In this document: in pieces, positions 43,396-57,340 of the stretch
Layout: the number at the start of each line of letters is the position of its first letter
Numbering within the stretch: position 1 is the stretch's first letter
Source: Zeus faber
Taxonomy: Eukaryota; Chordata; Actinopteri; Zeiformes; Zeidae
NCBI GenBank assembly: GCA_960531495.1
Contig: OY482848.1
Span: forward strand, 30,965,677 to 31,029,676
DNA length: 64,000 bases
Reading direction: 5' to 3'
The notes under the pieces: generated by a model
What the model was told of the DNA's origin: nothing
The model's database searches: none
Seen by the model: only the letters and a program-made list of their open reading frames with translations
Program-made: the position numbers and the translations under genes

Positions 43396-44300
43396 CGTGG
43401 AGTTCTGGCGCCCGAAACGCGTCTAAACTCCGCAAGAGAAGCGGCTGCGGACATACAGACCGACATAACCCGAGTTCCTTAAAAGGACTTTAAATACCAA
43501 GACAGTTGTTCGTGCAGGTGAATCCACTTAGCTCTTATGTTTCTATCCCGCCCAATAAGTCAATCGATGCAATACCTATCCGAGACGCTAGATGTCAGCA
43601 TTGTGTAAAAAAACAAAACAAAACACCCCAGTCGTACAATAAGAACAGCTCTTGCAGAACAGCCGCTTACATTTTGTTCATCACACAAACAAAAAATATA
43701 TATATACATACAAACATGTCTGTGAGCTCATCACAGTCATTTATCCTGTGAATAGTGTCGCATTTTGTATATTAGTATATATAGTGTATATTATATTTCT
43801 GACATATTTTTTGTATTTAGGCTATTTATAAATTATACATTTTATAAATTATAAATTTGTATATATTTGACATTTGACATTTGATTTTATTATTATTGTG
43901 TTGTCGATTTTTTTCAGACTGTTAAGCTGTTTTATTTATTATTCTTTTTTTTCTACGCTAATGGTCTGCAGTGTAACGCACCAAACAAACCAACAAAATA
44001 TTATGTTATAATTAATTCATAATTTTACCCATATTGTACAATGTCTGGTGTGTAGTGTTAATGTTCGCACAAGGAGACACTGGGATGAACTGGTAACTTG
44101 CCAAGCCCACATTTTTAGGGAAACTAATTATATAATTATATTTCCAGTTATGTATATATAAAACTTAATTTATATTGATATTTCATACACCCAGATGACT
44201 CAATGTGCTTTCCAACAACAATGCATATGGAAAGATAAGTCGGAAAGCTTTAATATAAAGAAATATACAATAATAATGTGAAATAAATAGCATTATATAT
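43396..44300. other. kpna7-like 5' flank; no other gene
   Basis: Just upstream of the start is GC-rich sequence with an ACGCGT palindrome (43417-43422). No TATA box was recognised close by. From about 43550 onward it is AT-rich, with no coding similarity. Confidence 0.45.
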
Positions 44301-44681
44301 TACATAATGAATAACAAAAAAAATACAAAAAAGTGTGTATTTCGAAGGAAAAAAGTAATTCTCGCTGGAGGCAGCAGCAGTTGCAGAACGGGCAGACTCT
44401 TCTGGAAGAGAGTGGCATTTCATAGTAGTAGGAGCTTAATGTGGTCTCTCCTGGCTTCTTCTCTTACCCAGTGTGGGGCAGCCACACAGCAGCCAGTATT
44501 GCATCCTTGGAGTCGAGAGTAGTTTCAAATCTACTTTTCATGGCCCCCACAATAATGTTGGACAGTGCAGACGTTATTGGCAATAGGCTGTCTTTCATTC
44601 CCAGGGTTTTGGCCATTAGAACTTCAAGTGTTGGTTGAAGCGTTCCATAAAAACATTCACAGTGTTCATAAGAGACACGTG

Positions 44682-45167
44682 TTATGACCAAGGCCAGGAG
44701 GGACTCAAATGCACGACACAGAGACGGAAGGCGGACAGGGGTAAACAAAGGACTTTTATTCTGAGTCACAGTGGTGATGACAAGAGGGGTCCGGTCGGGT
44801 TGGAGCTATCGGACCAGGTGGAGCAACACAGGACAGGGCCGAAGTGGACTGGGAAGGAGGGGTCCAGGTTCTGGGTGGAGGGACAGTGAACCAGGCTGGT
44901 CGAAGTAGGGCAGGAATGACTTGAACGAGGAGAGGAAACAGACAGGTTAAGACAAGGACAAGATACTTGGATTACTCAGGCTTTGAGCGCGCCAAGAGAG
45001 ATACAAACTCAGGTAAGTTAGCTGACAATCTGACGATGAGTGACTGGGGAGACGGGGAATAAATACAGCAGTTGATGATGATGGGTCTCAGGTGTGTGTG
45101 GAGTTTGCCAGAGGAAGGATGAGGGAAGTGCGGCCCCTACTGGCGTTAGGAGGCCGTGGGCTTGACA
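44682..45167 (-). mobile_element. Solo LTR-like insertion in hAT pseudogene
   Basis: On the - strand it starts TGTCAAGCCCACGGCCTCC and ends near CCTTGGTCATAA(CA). It contains ATTTATTCCCCGTC and ends TGCATTTGAGTCCCTCCTGG, resembling the end of the solo LTR at 25026-25638 (GTGCGTTTGGGTCTCTCCTA). The flanks are ACGTG at 44677-44681 and 45168-45172. If the LTR ends in the usual CA, the true right end overlaps this repeat, so the TSD is only tentative. Confidence 0.65.
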
Positions 45168-46139
45168 ACGTGTCCACACCCTGCAAAATGTCTAGAGAGT
45201 GACTGACAGGCTTCAAAATGGAACATTATTCTTTCAGAAACTGATATTCCCTGTAATTTATGCATTTAATTCGGAAGCTGGGTACAGATGTATTTATGTC
45301 AGCGAGGGGCATATCTGTGATCTGTGTGCATAGGCGTCATAGAATGAGTTCCACCGTGTCACTGTGCGGACAAGCAGCTTTCTATCGCTCACCTCTTCAA
45401 TGCATTCCAATGCAGCTGTCAAGCGGCTTGGGCCTTAGACCACAGTGCTGAGCATTTGGCTGTAGCACTCCAATATACAGCCCTCGATTCTGTGTTTGAT
45501 ACCAGCCATTTATCAACCTTGTTGTTTGCTATTAGATTCATGGCATGGGCTGCACAACTATGGTGGGGAGGCAGTACACATGGACTGTTTTGGACATCAT
45601 CCTCGGCGGCAGTGAACACACTGTGGAGGTCAGTAAATGTCACATCTTTATTCTCGACTTCCTCATTCCTCATTCTCACCTTCCTTCCCCCTCCTTCTCT
45701 TCCTCCTCCTCCTCCTCCTCTGTGTCAGACTCAGTGCTAATTTGCTGCTGATGCTCCTTGAATGTCTTCACACAATTACATCCATTGTCTTTCATGTCCA
45801 TCGCACATGCTGTCACTTTGTTTGTGGTCAGCCCATGTAGAGAAAATATATCCTCCAACTTTTGCAATTGCGTCATACATGGGTTGGCCCCTGACTCTTT
45901 TGCAAGCTACCACCACTTTTCCTCGTTTCAAGGTATCTGCATCTATCCAATGCACCGTCACCCCCATGAAGCTTTTGTTGTTGGTACTCCATATGTCTGC
46001 TATCGTTGATACATATGCTTGTGCTTCAAAAGTTTTCTTCAGCTCCTTTATCATTAAAGCATAGGACTTATCCAATTATTTTGCAAATGTCTTGCTGTCT
46101 GGTAATGCAGGTTGAAAAGATAAGAAGATATAGTTACTG

Positions 46140-46270
46140 TAAGGTCAAAATTATAGGCACCCTTGATAAAGAAGGGCAAAAAGGCCTGTATAAAATAAAC
46201 AACAGAGGTAATGATCTATATTTTATGCTCAAAAATATGGGAAAATTACATTATTTTATTATAATACTAG
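46140..46270. repeat. MITE-like fragment
   Basis: Begins near AATTATAGGCACCCTTGATAA and continues AAAGGCCTGTATAAAATAAA, a sequence type frequent in short fish DNA-transposon derivatives. It interrupts the hAT pseudogene. The family is not certain. Confidence 0.35.
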
Positions 46271-47273
46271 AATTTTGGACGCACAAAATAACACCCTAAT
46301 CAACAAAGAAGTGGTTACTGACCACAAAATCATTATATCAACGCCACATCATCACGTTATATTTTTCTATATGCTGCGTTTGGTTTGTGGTCTTCTCGAC
46401 AAGCTTTCGCAAAGCTGGAGATTCAATGGTTGACAGAGGCTTCATGTTTTCCACAACATGAAGCTTCTGTCTGAGCCTCTGCCTGAACTCCTCCTCAGTT
46501 CTCGGGGTTCAGGCATCCTGGAAGATGATGATGATCTGGCACAGAAATCCAGTTGAGCTTGCTTTGGCTCACTTGTGCTCTTGTCGGCCTCTCTCATCAT
46601 TCTCTCCGTTAGCTCAGTGCAGGGGTGATCTTTATCGAGGTGTTTCTTAAGGGTGCCTAGTACCTAGTACCGCCTTAAGGTAACTATTCCAATTCTTCGC
46701 CTTTGAAAGTTCCTTAGACTTGCCAAATATTGCATTTTACATATTGCATGTTCTTGTGAATTTCTTTTATAAATTCAAAGTAATGAGAATATATCCACTT
46801 GGAAACTGTGCTGTCACTCACCATGTCTCACAAGAATTGCATGACTCAGCCGACAGCCAACTGACTTAACCCTTTCACGTAACTTCTGATAACCGGATAT
46901 ATCTATGTAACATATTTTTTATGACGCTTCATTTTGGATGGAAACACGTTACTTGACATGGTACCTGTAATGATATTACCCACATTGTTTTAGTAATTTG
47001 CTATATTACTGCATTACTGTTAAAAAGAAAGTTACTGTAACCCCCAACACGGCAAAACACGCACGCATGCATGCAAGCACACACAGACCCTCACACATGC
47101 ACACACAAATAAACGTACAGTACAGTACACACACAGGTATATGCAGTTCTCATACTCACACTTGTAAGTCACCAAACACGATACAAACACACGCACATAC
47201 ACACACACACTTTTACCCAACTCATTTTTATAGTAAGCAGACAAGCATGCAAAGCATCTCTGACAACCATGAC

Positions 47274-47274
47274 A

Positions 47275-47338
<64 letters not shown>

Positions 47339-47352
47339 CCCACGCACGCACC

Positions 47353-47440
<88 letters not shown>
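47274..47440. repeat. (CGCA)n followed by (CA)n
   Basis: About 70 nt of CACG tetramers merging into about 85 nt of CA. Confidence 0.95.
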
Positions 47441-47441
<1 letters not shown>

Positions 47442-47588
47442 CCACAGAGAACACACATATGGTGACAGATAAAGAGAGACAGAGGTGAGCTTTGTCCCAC
47501 TAATTCATTGGTTCTCACATATCAAAGCAGAGAGAGAGTATGAGAAATACTCCAGGATGTGGGTTAGAATGACAGACAGGAGACAAGA

Positions 47589-47611
47589 GAGAGAGAGAGA
47601 GAGAGAGAGAG
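47589..47611. repeat. (GA)n
   Basis: A short GA array within a purine-rich stretch (47527-47670). Confidence 0.9.
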
Positions 47612-47717
47612 GGATGGATAGAGACAGAAAGGGGGACAAAAAGAGAACGAGACGGAGAGACAGAGGAAAGACACAGACCTTAGATTAGGAGATGGGATGG
47701 TCAGTGTATGAGTGTTT

Positions 47718-47718
47718 A

Positions 47719-47762
<44 letters not shown>

Positions 47763-47773
47763 CGTGTGTGTGT
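47718..47773. repeat. (GT)n
   Basis: A GT array with a GTGCGTGC interruption. Confidence 0.95.
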
Positions 47774-48029
47774 AGTTCTCAGTATTCTGTGTATGTGCAT
47801 TTTTTGATGGGTGTGAATCATATTAAAGATTGAGGGAATTTCCATTACGGGGAACAGAGTCGTGCGTCCCACATGTACGGTAACTGATATCCTGATGGGC
47901 TTTAAAGTGTCGGTTGCGCCTTCGTTTCATCTTGAGATATTTAGACTGGCGTGTGTGTGTCAGTGTAGATTAGACGAAACGCTGATACGATGGCACCTCT
48001 CTCTGAAACTCAAAGAGAAACATTGAAGA

Positions 48030-48222
48030 AAGGTTTGACTCTTTTGTTCAGATTCGGTTCTTGGCGAGTCACTCTGTAAAAGGAGTCTCCCCAGTCGTTT
48101 TGCTCTGAATTAAAACAAGAATTGTTTCATTTTGTTTATTTAATTAACAAATTATTGATTTATCTATTTTAGTGCTTGAAAGGATAGTGCTGCGCCATGG
48201 GAGTGTTTCATTGTAAAACCTT
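48030..48222 (+). repeat. hAT-like interspersed repeat, copy 1 (fragment)
   Basis: GATTCGGTTCTTGGCGAGTC and AGGATAGTGCTGCGCCATGG match 62100-62440 in the same orientation. Confidence 0.55.
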
Positions 48223-48608
48223 AAAAAGCCTCTAGAGTCAACCGGCTGAAATAATGAAAATAGATGTGCCTTTTCCCGAGTCACACAGCCTCAGAATTTC
48301 TTTTTCAAATGTAAACCATGGTTACGACACCATCTGTCTAGTCAGTGTCACCCATCTCAACCCCCCGCTCCCCACCCTCTCTACCTCTCTCTCTTTCATC
48401 TATTAATATTTCATGCCTATCAATAACTGAGACAAGATGGATCTCAGGACAATCCATCACCCTGGGCCGTCCTAAATTTGCATATGTGTGTGTGTGGCGT
48501 CCAATAGTCCATTATTGGATTGTTTTGCTGACGTATCAATGGCTTGTACTGAGGGACCTGGCCGCTTGTCCCCATAGCCATGGATCAAAATGAACCATTT
48601 ATCATCTC

Positions 48609-48647
48609 ACACACACACACACACACACACACACGCATGCACGCACG

Positions 48648-48721
<74 letters not shown>

Positions 48722-48732
48722 CACACACACAG
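48609..48732. repeat. (CA)n
   Basis: A CA array with CACG interruptions in the middle. Confidence 0.95.
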
Positions 48733-49936
48733 TAGCTGTGTGCCCACATCAAGGTAGGGTATACAGCATTTATGTTGTATATAAGGCTTAAATGTTGTCC
48801 ACCATCACAGGTCATGCTTGCTATACATTATTTAACTCAGAATAGAATCTGAATGTGTAAGAATAAGACGCAACGTAAACGGTAGAGAACTACTCATACT
48901 GTACAGGATTAAAATATGCAGTATTTTGAAATTCTACGTACTGTAATACTGATCTTGTACTCCCACACCGAGGATTATTGCTTCTGGTGCTGATCCAAGA
49001 AACATAATTTACACTTACTGATTTTATTTATTTAGTCCTGCAATATAATCCAATCCAATCCAACCACTACAGAAAAAAGAATTGCAATGGTTGGAGAAGT
49101 TGACTAGAGGAGATCTCTTGATAGCAGCTCTGAGCTGAATGACCTCTGACCAATCATGCAGACTAGAGAAAGGACAAATGCTCGTCTTCTGTAATGGATT
49201 TTTTTGCTTCAAAAATGCAAAAAACAACTTTGTATTTTCTATTTTACCATTTTCTTTTCACTTGATATGCTCACTGTCTGTCATGCAAACCATTTTTTGG
49301 GGAATTTCTTTCCCCCTGATTCAGACAGGAAGGTCAATAGCAATTACATCGATGTGTATCGAGATAGCGACGGGCTGCATGATATCAGCATGCAGCCCCT
49401 GCCTCATCTGTTAGACCTGAAGCACAGACAAAATCTAGGGACCTGTTGTGTGTTTCATGAATCCCACATTGTTTTTTACGTATGCTCATCTCCCAGGAGC
49501 AAAAGTGTGAAGAAGCTCAGAAACACTTTTTGAAAGAGGCTTGGTGGAACAGTCAAACTCCATGCAACGCAAAATAAATTCTGTGTAGTGCTATCACGGG
49601 ATTTTGGTGAGTCCTGTAAAAACATTAGTGGCCTTTTAAATACAGTACGTGAAGTATTAAGTATAGTTAAGTAGAACATTTTCAATTTCCACGAATACAC
49701 CACACTCATCATCTTGCAGTAAATACTCAGGAAACGAGCGTCATACAATTCGGCACGTCACACATTTGGGCGAAACACCGTAACAACACTGTGGCATAGC
49801 AGCAAAATTTGTGCCAGGGGGCAGTTCTTCTAAGAGCATGTCCTCAGGAGTTTGCACACAGAATAGAACTCAGACCTGTAGAGCACACAGATAAGCTCCG
49901 GGTTCTTAAAAATAAGAGACATAACAACTGGAGGTA

Positions 49937-49939
<3 letters not shown>

Positions 49940-49980
<41 letters not shown>

Positions 49981-50022
49981 CTAGAATGAAGGATGCTGTT
50001 GTTGAGTTAATGTCTTAATGTC

Positions 50023-50100
<78 letters not shown>

Positions 50101-50133
50101 TGTGTGTGGGTGTGTCTGTGTGTGTGGTGATGA
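49940..50133. repeat. (CA)n then (GT)n on the same strand
   Basis: CA at 49940-49976 and GT at 50025-50133 are 48 bp apart and complementary, so the pair can form a long hairpin in single-stranded DNA or RNA. Confidence 0.95.
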
Positions 50134-50919
50134 TGAGAAACTAGCCGTAGGGGATAGGGGGCAGGGATTGGGCCCCAAAGGCCCTCAGTGCCGAGAGAAG
50201 AAGTGGGGGTTGTGAGGTGAGGGTAGGAGGTATCAGGTGTGTCTGGACTGAGAGGCCCCTCACACGGGCATTCACCCGCTGCCCAGGCCTGGACAAAGGC
50301 AGGGATCTCTAGCCTCCATGTCAGGGCACGGACTGGCTGAGTAACACTAGAAGGCCTTAATGGCTCCTGGGTGAAGGAGAGATGGCTGGGAGATTACAAG
50401 CTGGGAAAAGGCTGGGTGTAAAAGCAGTGGTGCAGCGCTGGTTGCGGAGTCCGGTGTCTCATCGTCACAGGAGGGAATATCACAGTCCTGTCACAGCCAG
50501 ACATCCAAATCAGCAGAGTTTCAAACTCCTGACGCTCACCCTTACCTTACACAAAGATCAATATTTAGAATGAGCACAAGTGGCACAGCGTCAGGTAAAC
50601 TTACAGTACACCAAGTCAAGTACACCTTTCAAAAAGGTGACGCCACCCCAGGTCCAGTGCCTGGGGAGGCGGACATGGACATGGAAGAAAAGACCAAGCA
50701 GAAAATAAGAAATACGCGCATTTGATTTTTGTGTTCCATGCCTTTTCACCAAGTTCCCTTCATGTTAATATCTCTCCTAATATGAAATCTGGGTGAGGAG
50801 AGTTCAATCCTGATCAAATAGTTTGGTTTCATAGCTCATGCAATGCGCAGAGGTGACACTGGCTATGTCCAGTTGATACAGTCTCCGGCTCCTTGCCCTG
50901 CTATGTGCAGCTTATTATT

Positions 50920-51640
50920 ACGGCCTACTAATCGTTAGTAGCGCAGACTCAAAAACGATTTGTTTGTAGCAAATACATTTTTTTTAAAGACTCATCAATT
51001 CAGGCGAGCAAGTTATATTATTAAAAATTATATACTGTATATCAAATGGGACTGATTTTGGAACCGGGATCCAGGGAGACAGCAGGGAGAGGAAGGAAGA
51101 CGGACTGCAAGAATAGACCAGAGGGAGAAATTGACAAACAAAACCAGAAATTTATGATCGAACTATGACAGATTTACTCTTTCCATTCTACCAAAATAAA
51201 TAGTTTGACAGAATGAAATGATTCTTGTGAGAATTCCATTCACAACTGAGAGCCAAGCCAACTTTTCTAACTCACGTTTATCGCTCACAGGAAGTCCTCC
51301 TTCGCTAACATGTGTTACACCAACAGAATCAAACGAACGTGGAGTCGGAAAATGAAATGACACTTTTTACTGAATGACTTGTCCAAAAGCAGTCACAAAC
51401 CTCCTCATCACTACGAATTGTCGCCACTTTCGGTACGAAGTTTGTTCTGAACATAGAGCTGGTATTCTGGCTGGAATCGATGAATTTCACAGACAAGTAC
51501 AGCCCTGCAATTTTGATCTTGCAACACAAGCGCTAATTTCCATTATTTTATTTTATTGTCATGGGAGCTTTAGCAATGTATTGATGTGCAAATATCGATC
51601 ATTTAGCTCTGAGTACAACAAATCATAAAATATGTTCTGA
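50920..51640 (+). repeat. hAT-like interspersed repeat, copy 2 (inverted relative to 61873-62485)
   Basis: Blocks ACGGCCTACTAA, GAAACG-type GTTCTGAACATAGAGCTG and GGTATTCTGGCTGGAA match the reverse complement of 61920-62390. Confidence 0.6.
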
Positions 51641-51867
51641 TTTAACTCGAAACTTAACCTTGTACTCTTCATAGTATGTCAATTAAAACGTTTATTGCAA
51701 GTTAAGGTTGTTTACTCACCGTGTAAATAGTTAGAGGCACAACACTGTTGTCCTTTAATAGTACTATTACTTGTTTTCTGTTCTGATCTCTAAACTGTCA
51801 ATCAGCGAGAAATTGTTAAATCGATTGAAAGTGTCCGAATGAGTGCCCTCCTATTGCCACCACCCCC

Positions 51868-51928
51868 TACCCTAACCCTAACCCTAACCCTAACCCTACC
51901 CTAACTCTAACCGAACCTAACCCTAACC
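51868..51928. repeat. Interstitial telomeric repeat (CCCTAA)n
   Basis: About nine CCCTAA units with minor variants (CCCTACCCTAACTCTAACC). CCCTAA is the vertebrate telomere unit (C-rich strand). Confidence 0.95.
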
Positions 51929-53394
51929 TCTGCTGACATCCACTTGTGTTTGACTTAACCTCATCAACGTTCCAAAGAGATAAGGTCATAAAATAAAGCC
52001 ACTTAATCTCATGAGAAATGGGTACAATTAAAGAACTCAAAACCCCCAATCGCCACCTCTTGGTGCACAAATAAAGGTGAATTGGTTGCTTGCAGAAACA
52101 GGACAAGATAAACCTTTAGGAGGATACGATCAGAGGTAAGTATTCAAAGACCAAACACAAAAGCCGCCAACACCGAAGTCAACACATTCAAAATTATTTT
52201 CCAAATCCAGCCCCGCCCCCGCCGTACGTACACACATACCTCATACACTCACGCGCACTCTTTGTGTATGCACGCATACATATCTGTCTGTCTGCGAGTC
52301 AGCCAGGTATGGTAATTATTGTTTGGCTTTAGCTCGCTGGTGGAGCGGTGCGGCGGGGTTGTGTTGCACTCAAAACGTACAAAATAATGCACTTACTATC
52401 AACAACTCTTTTCTTTTGACTCCTTTCTCTGGCTTTACACTTGGAAACGGATCCTGTTCACACTCATGCACACACCCAGCTATTATACCATATTAAAACA
52501 AGGGAAATACACAAGTATTTACATGAACATACTGTATACAGTATTTTCACAGCACAGGGATTGTATTTGCCCCCCCAAATGCTTAACACTGTTTAGATCC
52601 TACTTATTGCTTACTGCTTACATTTCTGATTCATTAATGGGTATTGATTAAATAAGTAATTGTTATAGAGGTTGGAGAAAGATTCTCAAAGACTCATCTA
52701 TTGATTCATACTAAAAAGTGACTCAAGGCCAAGGAATGCCGTGGGGAAGTACGATTTGTTGACATGCATAGGAAATAACTGACTGAACTGTTATGTAAGT
52801 TTACAAATGTCAAGATTCTGCTAGAATGGTATTTGGGGAAAAGTGACGTATGATTATCGAAGCTCATTCACAGGTCTATTGAGCGAGTCAGCTACAGATG
52901 TTGAAAAGACCTCCACCTCAAAAATTTGATTCTAAGTATTCACTTAGTTCAGTTACCTCCCTCATTATTTTTTTAATTTATTTTAAATTGTTATTACATG
53001 GATTTTAATTAACTTGAATTTGGATGAAAAAAAAAACAACACAGATATGAAAAAAGTAAATTAACTTATGAAGCGTGTGCATTTTTCATGTGCATCGACC
53101 AGTTTTTGGGTATGTAATTTTAAATGTTTTATGTTATTTCAAATTTTAATCGAAAATTTGCTTCCAGATATCTTATGTATCATATCTGTTATGTCATTTT
53201 CTTTCATTTGAATTTACAAATCATATATTTTGATTATAATTATATAATTATAATAATTATATAATGATAATGTTTTCTGTTTTCTATAAGTTGTGGTGTG
53301 TGTTTGAATAGGCTGTGTATGACAGCCAGCATCATTGTGTGTGTTTACATGTGTTTCCACATGTGTGTACGTCTGTCATGTCTATGTCTTTATA

Positions 53395-53518
<124 letters not shown>

Positions 53519-53696
53519 CAGGCAACAACATTTCCTGGGCTTTCTGTGGTGAGTAGACATCAAAGAACTTGGGAAGAGTAGAACAGCTGGACAGAATGTG
53601 TGTGTGGGTGCGCGTGTGTGCACGTGTGTGTATGTGCGTGTGTGCCATCAAAGCAGACCCAAGGTTTGCCTGCCCACCTGACTTCAACATAGGGGC

Positions 53697-53730
<34 letters not shown>

Positions 53731-54397
53731 CAGCGTGTGTGTGTGTATGTGTGTGTGTGACATGTTTCAAACGGTACAAACTCCACCAGTTTATGTCTAT
53801 GTACATGCATGAGCATGCCTGTGCTTGTGTGCGTGTATCTGCGTTTGTGTATCCGTGTGTATGTGTTGGTGTGTGTGCGCGCGCTGTCAGAGTTGAAAAC
53901 ACACTCTGAAGCAGACATGTCAGATAAATCACCCAGCCCTGTGTAGGTTCAGGGACAAGAGAGGGAGGTTGGAGGAGGAGGAGGAAGCAGGGGGGGGGTG
54001 ACCCGTCCCAACCTGCCCAGACTTAAGACATCTCAGCTGGAGCTCTGGAGGTGGCCTCACCACATGTATCATAATCACCCGCATTTGACTTAGACAACGT
54101 TGACCGTTCCATGATGTGCAAGAAACGTACAGAGTGGATTGCCTTGTCAAACAGCTTTTGCCTTGGTCATCACCGGTGTCGTCGCTGGCGAAAATAAACG
54201 CTCATTTGGGACGTTTTGAGAACTCGTGGATGAACCTGTTTGAACTAAAAATGTATATAATTTATTCATTCATTCATTCATTAAAAAAATCCAAATATAC
54301 ACAAAATGTCCAAAAATACAGAACAGAAATAGACAAATATATAAAAAATATACAGAATATACTGAATTGGATTCACAGGATAAATTAATATAATACT

Positions 54398-54458
54398 ATA
54401 TATTATATAATAATATAATATAATATAATATAATATAATATAATATAATATAATATAA
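54398..54458. repeat. (TAATA)n microsatellite
   Basis: About ten pentamer units of TAATA. Confidence 0.9.
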
Positions 54459-55189
54459 ATTATTACCATTTACTTACAAAGTAATTACAGATTCTGTAGT
54501 GTTATAACAATGTAATTTCAATATGTTGCATAGATATTCACACAAAGTATGAATATATTGCATTCCCACTCATACAGTGAATCTATAGTACCTTTCGACA
54601 TTGTAAACCTGACCCTGGATCTTCAGCTAATTGTCAAATCCGTCAAAAGTGCGTGTAAATATCATCTCAACAGTTAGTAGTTATTTCTTGGCCTTGTTAA
54701 GGTCTTAGGAGTACAATTTTTTATTTTTATTTTTTTCCTCGTCTTTGGCATCATTTGTGGGCTTCCAGCTACCTGCCGACATGTCCCTGGACCTAGGTTT
54801 GTAAAGTACCTGCAGTGGGTCTAAGGTAGTTTAGAGGTATAACATATTTCATAATGACATTGTATCAGTAGTTCTAGATTTCTTTATTTTGACTTTTTAT
54901 TTATTAACAAAAGTATGTATCGAGATATATACTGTATATTAATGCATGATGATGTCACATTGCAGGGTTAAATATGATGTCATATGGCAGAAGAAGAGAT
55001 TAAACAGATTTTTTCAAGAATATTCAATATTTAAGTGTAGTTTGAGAATTTCAGTTTGCCTTCATGCGTTCGCACGTACGTGTGTGTTTTTGTCTGTAGT
55101 TTTTTTTTTCTTCATGTATTTGAAGAGAAGCCAGAACTGATGACTTTGTTTACCTTCTGGCAGCTCATAACCACTAGGATGTGGTTTCA

Positions 55190-55277
55190 CACACGTACAC
55201 ACACGCACACACACACACACACGCGCACACACACGCACGCACACGCACACGCACGCACACACACACACACACACACA
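55190..55277. repeat. (CA)n with CACG interruptions
   Basis: A compound CA/CG-containing array. Confidence 0.95.
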
Positions 55278-55377
55278 GGCTAAAGTTTAAAGAAGCCTCA
55301 TCGAGGAGAGGAAACTCCCTGGCTAAGAAAGGCAGAGATCATACATATCCAGATATCAACAGCTATGTCCATGAATG

Positions 55378-55382
55378 TGTAT

Positions 55383-55416
<34 letters not shown>

Positions 55417-55428
55417 CTGTGTTCAAGT

Positions 55429-55477
<49 letters not shown>

Positions 55478-55520
55478 TGTGTGTGCGCCTGCGTTTGTGT
55501 TTGTGTGTGTGTTTGTGTTC
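55378..55520. repeat. (GT)n, interrupted
   Basis: Two GT arrays separated by a 20-nt interruption. Confidence 0.95.
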
Positions 55521-55638
55521 TATGCATATGCACATGTGATCATATTTGCTCATGCCTATCGAGCCAGAGAAGAGAAGACAGAGAGAAAGAGAAGAGGGTA
55601 AATGTCAGGACATACATATGAAAACGTACTGAGCTTAG

Positions 55639-55642
<4 letters not shown>

Positions 55643-55697
<55 letters not shown>

Positions 55698-55703
55698 CGT
55701 GCG

Positions 55704-55752
<49 letters not shown>

Positions 55753-55792
55753 AAGAGAGCGAGAGTGAGAGAGAGAGAGAGAAAGAGAGAGA
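55643..55792. repeat. Compound (GT)n-(GA)n
   Basis: GT with GTGC units, then a GA array from 55734. Confidence 0.95.
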
Positions 55793-55933
55793 GGCCTGGT
55801 GAAGTTATGGTTTCTTGTGTTAATTGCCATGGTGACCCGCTCAATGGATTAAGTCTGCAAGTTTAGCTCGAACGTTACCTAAACAACAAACATTCCTCAA
55901 CGCTGTCGCCGCTTCCTGTGTGCTTATGGCTGC

Positions 55934-55946
55934 TACACACACATAA

Positions 55947-56003
<57 letters not shown>

Positions 56004-56070
56004 TACACACGCATACACACGCATACCCACGCACACACACGCACACAAACACACACACACGCACACACGT
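55934..56070. repeat. (CA)n with GCATACAC units
   Basis: A CA array followed by an octamer-like CGCATACA repeat. Confidence 0.95.
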
Positions 56071-56179
56071 AGTTGCTGTAAGACCCACATAGACACACAC
56101 TGGCTTTTTCAAACATTGTCTTATCACTTGTGCATGTTGTAATGCCACAGGTATGGCCACTGTCATCACAAGCAAACAC

Positions 56180-56263
<84 letters not shown>

Positions 56264-56300
56264 CTCTCTCTCGCTCTCTCTCTCTCTCACTCTCTCTCCC
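56180..56300. repeat. (CT)n
   Basis: About 120 nt of CT, a possible H-DNA (triplex) former. Confidence 0.95.
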
Positions 56301-56796
56301 TCTGTCCTTCTGTTCTTGTGTGTGGAGGGGGGTGGTGTGGGTGATTGTGTGAGTGGATATTTGTGTATGTTTGCTCCTCACATATCAGTCACATTAAAGT
56401 TGAAAAAGTGGAAAAAAAAACATTTTGAAACTAAAAAAATTGATTTTCAGCCCCACGGTCCCTCAAGTCGACATAATGACGAGTAGGTGGGAAAATGTCA
56501 GGTTGAAAGTAAAACAACAACTAAATGATCAACTTTTACCCGAGGGACTCACTCTCAGTCCCTCAGGTGGTGTGGTATGACTGTCCTCCTTTTTAAGTTA
56601 CAACCACCAAAACCGATCAAATCTAGGGTCTGTAATGATCGTTCACGCCCTTATGTCGGTTAAAAAAGCCGTCGATACAAATGAGCCCCGGAGCTCATGG
56701 GAAATGTCACAGCTTTACCAAAACTCCACAGGGAATTTTAGTGGATAGTTATTCTGACTATTAGTGGCCTTGTGCACTGTCTGGTTTCTTTACTTG

Positions 56797-56945
<149 letters not shown>

Positions 56946-57340
56946 CTGTGTCCAAGGATTAACATCTCATGTTGGAGCTGACAGCTACAAGTTGTGCAGA
57001 GAATAGCAGAACTGGAGGTCTATGATGTCATCTATCATCCCGTCAGGACCGCACATACGCTAACACACGCATATGCACACTAACTCCCAAACACAAGACT
57101 TACATATACGCACACTGACAGTTCAAATCTGCAACTACAAAAAGTGTGAAAGCATGAAAACAATCAGAAATTTCCAATAGCGACGTGTGACTTGTAAAAC
57201 CAGTTGAAGAAAAAATCTCAATTTATCCAAATGTAATGTGACAAAAAGGAAGAGTGATATGTAGAAAAGAGAACAGATATTGTTTTGGGGGTTTTTTTAG
57301 CATGAAAACACTGAATAAACACCAAACACCAAATAAATGT

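Larger units (their letters stand above)
44340..46760 (-). pseudogene. hAT-family transposase pseudogene (BED-finger type)
   Basis: Read on the - strand, pieces of one transposase appear in order: a region with HLDKDHPCTELTERMMREAD (46630-46570), PRTEEEFRQRLRQKLHVVEN (near 46490), the catalytic-core start KKTFEAQAYVSTIADIWSTN (46030-45980), FMGVTVHWIDADTLKRG, DMKDNGCNCVKTFKEHQQQI, an acidic stretch, PHHSCAAHAMNLIANNKVDK, and a late region with LLALVITRVSYEHCECFYGT. The C-terminal end (VREEARRDHIKLLLL, about 44470-44425) is in another frame. Many stops and frameshifts show it is dead. A solo LTR-like element is inserted at 44682-45167. Confidence 0.75.

Noticed and set aside
47269-47350. CRISPR-like array from the regular CGCA units
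   Set aside because: It is a simple tetranucleotide repeat with no spacers, in a eukaryotic genome.
49204-49533. 109-codon + strand open frame
   Set aside because: No similarity recognised and composition unlike a conserved protein.
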